DNA of 64,000 nt. Source: Gammaproteobacteria bacterium. GTDB lineage: Bacteria > Pseudomonadota > Gammaproteobacteria > Xanthomonadales > Wenzhouxiangellaceae. The position numbers and the translations under genes were made by a program. The DNA is taken from the NCBI GenBank assembly GCA_021772985.1, contig JAJFKX010000037.1, positions 1 to 64,000 of the forward strand. The letters run 5' to 3'. The notes below the pieces were generated by a model. The model searched no databases. It was not told where the DNA came from and saw only the letters and a program-made list of their open reading frames with translations. The stretch's first letter is position 1. The number at the start of each line of letters is the position of its first letter. Below, piece by piece: positions 61,707 to 64,000 of the stretch.

Positions 61707-62139
61707 ATAAAGGGTTGTCATTTTTTGCACGTTTAGCCAGTTTAGACACTTGCTCTCGCATTTCAGTTACTCGATACAGCCCGTCTGTGCCGCCCCGAAT
61801 ATGAAACGCTATACCAGTTGCTATTGCATCATTTTGTTCAAAGAAAAATCTGATATTTGTAACGCCGTAATATTTGAAATCGTTAGTTAAAATGCCTTTA
61901 ACTTCATTATCAGTTGCTATTGGCTCTACCCCCATTCGTACAGCTATAGCAACACCATTAGGGTTTTTCTCTGACCATTTACTACCGGCTACTAAGACAC
62001 AGGGTTGTTTCCAACAAGTGATGTAATCATCTTTTGCTGAAACCTCTATGGATGCATGAGGCTCTTGTGCAAGAGCCTGAAACGATACCCCAAACACAAG
62101 CAACACCAATAGCGGCATAATGATTTTGATTGTCTTCAT
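61696..62139 (-). CDS. Small secreted protein of unknown function
   Basis: 147 residues. Signal peptide ends at ALA-QE. The mature part has two Cys (YITCWKQPCVLV) that could pair and a YYGVTNIRFFFEQND strand region. No Shine-Dalgarno of note. Likely cargo of the mobile element. Confidence 0.7.
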   Translation of the reverse strand: MKTIKIIMPLLVLLVFGVSFQALAQEPHASIEVSAKDDYITCWKQPCVLVAGSKWSEKNPNGVAIAVRMGVEPIATDNEVKGILTNDFKYYGVTNIRFFFEQNDAIATGIAFHIRGGTDGLYRVTEMREQVSKLAKRAKNDNPLFIQ

Positions 62140-62149
62140 ATTTAACCAT

Positions 62150-62344
62150 TTAAATATTGTTGAGAATGATTATGAAGATGACAAGAACAACGATGCCGAT
62201 TACAGCTTGTTTAAAAAAATTCCCCGCATCTGCCCCAATCGAGGCTGGATAGTTTTTCCCGCAACTGGGACATTTTTTGATATCAAAGCTGATTTTGTGA
62301 CCACACGCCCTACAGTTTGTTGATGAAGCCATTTTTATTGACAT
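62150..62344 (-). CDS. Small zinc-ribbon membrane protein
   Basis: The frame is open on the minus strand from 62473 to 62150. I place the end product at MSIKMASST (62344; 64 residues) or an ATG at 62332. It has a zinc ribbon NCRACGHKISFDIKKCPSCG (two CxxC pairs) followed by one C-terminal TM helix (IGIVVLVIFIIILNN). An upstream ATG at 62437 with a strong Shine-Dalgarno (AGGAAG) would add a basic leader that crosses the repeat site at 62367. Both starts are possible. Confidence 0.65.
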   Translation of the reverse strand: MSIKMASSTNCRACGHKISFDIKKCPSCGKNYPASIGADAGNFFKQAVIGIVVLVIFIIILNNI

Positions 62345-62366
62345 AAATATTAGGATGAGTTGGTAT

Positions 62367-62513
62367 ATTAACTTTTCCCTATAAGTTAGTGAGTTGCGCC
62401 GGAACGGACGTTTGCGCGGCGACTTCAAAGCTTTATTCATGTCCACTTCCTGTGTGAATGCCTTTGTATGCAATGATCCTAGGGCGTTGACTAACTTATA
62501 GGGAAAAGTTAGT
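62367..62513. repeat. Two inverted core-type recombination-site candidates
   Basis: Site 1 (62367-62390): arms ATTAACTT and AAGTTAGT around spacer TTCCCTAT. Site 2 (62490-62513): arms ACTAACTT and AAGTTAGT around spacer ATAGGGAA. The spacers are exact reverse complements, so the sites are opposed. 22 bp are identical as an inverted repeat (62369-62390 vs 62490-62511) around 99 bp. The shape (8-bp arms, 8-bp spacer) fits a tyrosine recombinase core site. Site 2 is 20 bp upstream of the integrase ATG. Confidence 0.65.
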
Positions 62514-62533
62514 GATAAAGCCCATCAATATAA

Positions 62534-63158
62534 ATGCCAGGAAATGGCATGGGCTTTAAAAAAGGGGAAAATCCGCATCACCCGCCAAAGGGTGCATCAA
62601 CTAAGGTTGAGCCGATACGCGAGCTGAAAGCCATTCAGCGGATCAAGCGGATCATTGCCGCCGAGCCGCGCAATTTATGCCTGTTTACAGCCGGGATTAA
62701 CACCGCTTACCGTGCCGGGGAATTGCTTTCTATTACTGTCGGCCAGGTGTGCTATTTAACGGTTGGGGATCTTCTCGATCTTAAACAAAGCAAAACCAAA
62801 ACCTATCGCGGGGCTACCCTGAATCAGACGACTATTGATGCTATACATGACTGGCTGAAAACTCATCCGGATACGCGGCCGGATGCACCCTTATTCCGCT
62901 CGCAAAAAAAAACACAAAGCCTTGACAGTTCAAACCGTCAACCGTCTGGTCAAAAAATGGTGCCGTGAAATCGGGCTAAATGGTAATTACGGTAGCCATA
63001 CTTTACACAAAACATGGGGCTATCAATAGCGCACCCTTAAAGACGCGCCCGTGGCATTGCTTATGCGTGCCTTTGGCCATCAATCCGAGACCCAGACATT
63101 GGATTATCTGGGCATCCAGCCCAGTGAAATTAAGGAACTCTACGATTTAGAGCTTTGA
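62534..63158 (+). pseudogene. Decayed tyrosine recombinase/integrase
   Basis: Frame 1 gives GMGFKKGENPHHPPKGAS and FTAGINTAYRAGELLSITVG (first catalytic Arg) up to 62968. At the A-run 62904-62912 (9 A where 8 keep frame) it shifts. The next frame continues with ALTVQTVNRLVKKWCREIGL, an in-frame TAG at 63027, then LLMRAFGHQSETQTLDYLGI with catalytic Tyr, ending at 63158. The HxxR box reads HTLH, so the second Arg is His. Frameshift, nonsense codon and lost Arg mean no activity. Without the frameshift and stop it would be about 207 residues, a minimal integrase of the type found on mobilisable elements. Confidence 0.85.
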
Positions 63159-63192
63159 GTAACCCATAAACATCAGGAAAGGAAAAGACAAA

Positions 63193-63342
63193 ATGGATGA
63201 CACTCTGGAATGGGCGATTGGCCATCTGATCAGTTTGGCAACCGCTCCTCACCCACGGAGCGAAGAAGAATAGCACGATCATTGTAATTATCTGGCCGCG
63301 ATAGCAACCCGCCTTGAACTTTCACGACTGCCTAAAGGTTGA
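63193..63342 (+). pseudogene. Small ORF with in-frame stop after integrase
   Basis: GGAAAGGAAAAG precedes an ATG at 63193. 26 codons (MDDTLEWAIGHLISLATAPH ...) end at a TAG (63271). The same frame continues to 63342 (YLAAIATRLELSRLPKG). Looks like a 49-codon gene with a nonsense mutation. Function unknown. Confidence 0.4.
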
Positions 63343-63360
63343 TAATAGCTGGGAGTTGGT

Positions 63361-63414
63361 TTAACTCCTCGTTATCAGTGTTTGCAGTGTCAACGTACAT
63401 TCCAAGTATATTAG
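63361..63414 (+). pseudogene. Possible transposase zinc-ribbon remnant
   Basis: One frame reads LTPRYQCLQCQRTFQVY then a stop. The RYQCxxCxRTF pattern is that of the N-terminal zinc ribbon of IS1/IS1595-like transposases. Only 17 codons remain. Confidence 0.3.
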
Positions 63415-63767
63415 AAATATTCAATCATTCGGTGAGTGCTTTTGCAAGACAGCTAACAAATCAAACTTCATCATTTTCTATAGCTTCCGGGTCGTTTAAC
63501 ATTTACCTACAATAATGCAAGTTTATATTTTGTAAGTTTCCCTACCATATTGTCACCTGCTTATTTCCCATATGACATAAGTTAACTTATTGCCGTATAA
63601 TTAGAGGATTCTTGGAGAAAGACAGTAGATGGGGAGCAAGAAATATAATTGATTTCGAGCGCATTCCTCATTGGAAAATCTAACTCCAAGTGAACTTAAG
63701 GGCATACAAAATCAAATCAGAAATTTATAGCTCTGGCTACTACTGTTTTTGGTAAGGGGCACAATAC
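63415..63767. other. AT-rich intergenic region
   Basis: 353 bp. I see no gene, repeat or strong hairpin. AAGGGG near 63754 is the ribosome site of the next gene. Confidence 0.5.
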
Positions 63768-64000
63768 ATGTCGAATAAAATTAGAATCACTCTTGTTCAT
63801 GGGACATTTGCTCGAAACGCAGAATGGGTGAAACCCGGATCAAAACTCTGCAAAGGCATTTCTAGAGAATTGGGAGATCTTGTTGAGTTTCAAAAGCCAA
63901 TTATATGGAGTGGTTGTAATTCTGTTAGGCACCGCCAAGAGGCAGCGCATTGCTTGATGGATGAGGTGAATAAATGTAAATCACGCCATCCAGAAGATTT
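63768..64000 (+). CDS. Alpha/beta hydrolase, N-terminal part
   Basis: Partial: 77 codons before the right edge. AAGGGG lies 8 nt upstream of the ATG. It starts MSNKIRITLVHGTFARNAEW. The strand-turn HGTF with following Gly is the oxyanion-hole motif of lipase/esterase-type alpha/beta hydrolases, and WSGCNSVRHRQEAAHCL is the conserved segment before the nucleophile elbow. The Ser elbow is beyond the window. Activity and role cannot be judged. Confidence 0.7.
   Translation, partial: MSNKIRITLVHGTFARNAEWVKPGSKLCKGISRELGDLVEFQKPIIWSGCNSVRHRQEAAHCLMDEVNKCKSRHPED

Overview
The window reads as chromosome of a Gram-negative, probably aerobic and probably marine gammaproteobacterium. Evidence for this is lipoprotein and Sec signals, a LolCDE/TagST-type ABC exporter, a short-type LexA, a bacterial kynurenine (3-hydroxyanthranilate) pathway and NarL-type signalling. 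I cannot name the genus. The first 30 kb is housekeeping and catabolic. From about 29.6 kb onward the window is accessory, and the last 11 kb is mobile-element debris.

1-29.2 kb. A large secreted repeat protein runs off the left edge. It is followed by malate dehydrogenase, gamma-glutamyltransferase, an NTR-like secreted protein, ribokinase and a nucleoside hydrolase. A NarL-type two-component pair precedes a beta-lactamase-fold lipoprotein and a small secreted protein, which share an upstream inverted-repeat element. Next come an M20 amidohydrolase with a trans-sulfuration-type PLP enzyme, an M23 peptidase overlapping a bactofilin, thrB-thrC, and lexA with three phased GAACA boxes. An eight-gene operon (SDR, aldehyde dehydrogenase, RidA-type deaminase, 3-hydroxyanthranilate dioxygenase, ACMS decarboxylase, cyclase/formamidase, kynureninase, kynurenine monooxygenase) catabolises kynurenine through 2-aminomuconate.

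29.6-34.2 kb. A toxin-like protein of unknown family is followed by a GT-B glycosyltransferase on +. On - there is an operon of a secreted HExxH metallopeptidase and two related secreted CPxC proteins.

34.6-52.6 kb is the most interesting part. Eleven co-directional genes combine two secreted PpkA-type VWA proteins, a TagT/TagS-like ABC transporter and a TagR-like SUMF1-fold protein with three lipoproteins, an S41 protease, a membrane TIR-domain protein and a secreted TPR protein. In type VI secretion, TagQRST senses envelope events and activates the kinase PpkA. Here no kinase and no T6SS structural gene is present, and a TIR domain with a transmembrane and periplasmic part sits at the end of the operon. 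Two CsgG-like secreted paralogues are divergent from it. I propose an envelope-surveillance module rewired to a TIR (NADase-type) output.

52.6-64 kb. This stretch holds a broken mobilisation gene, a secreted protein with one CxxCH site, a tRNA 3'-end fragment (putative att), an OmpA-like protein, an orphan lipoprotein, an IS30 remnant, and a DUF3768/DnaJ pair typical of integrative elements. It ends with a decayed tyrosine integrase beside two inverted core-type sites and a partial alpha/beta hydrolase at the right edge.
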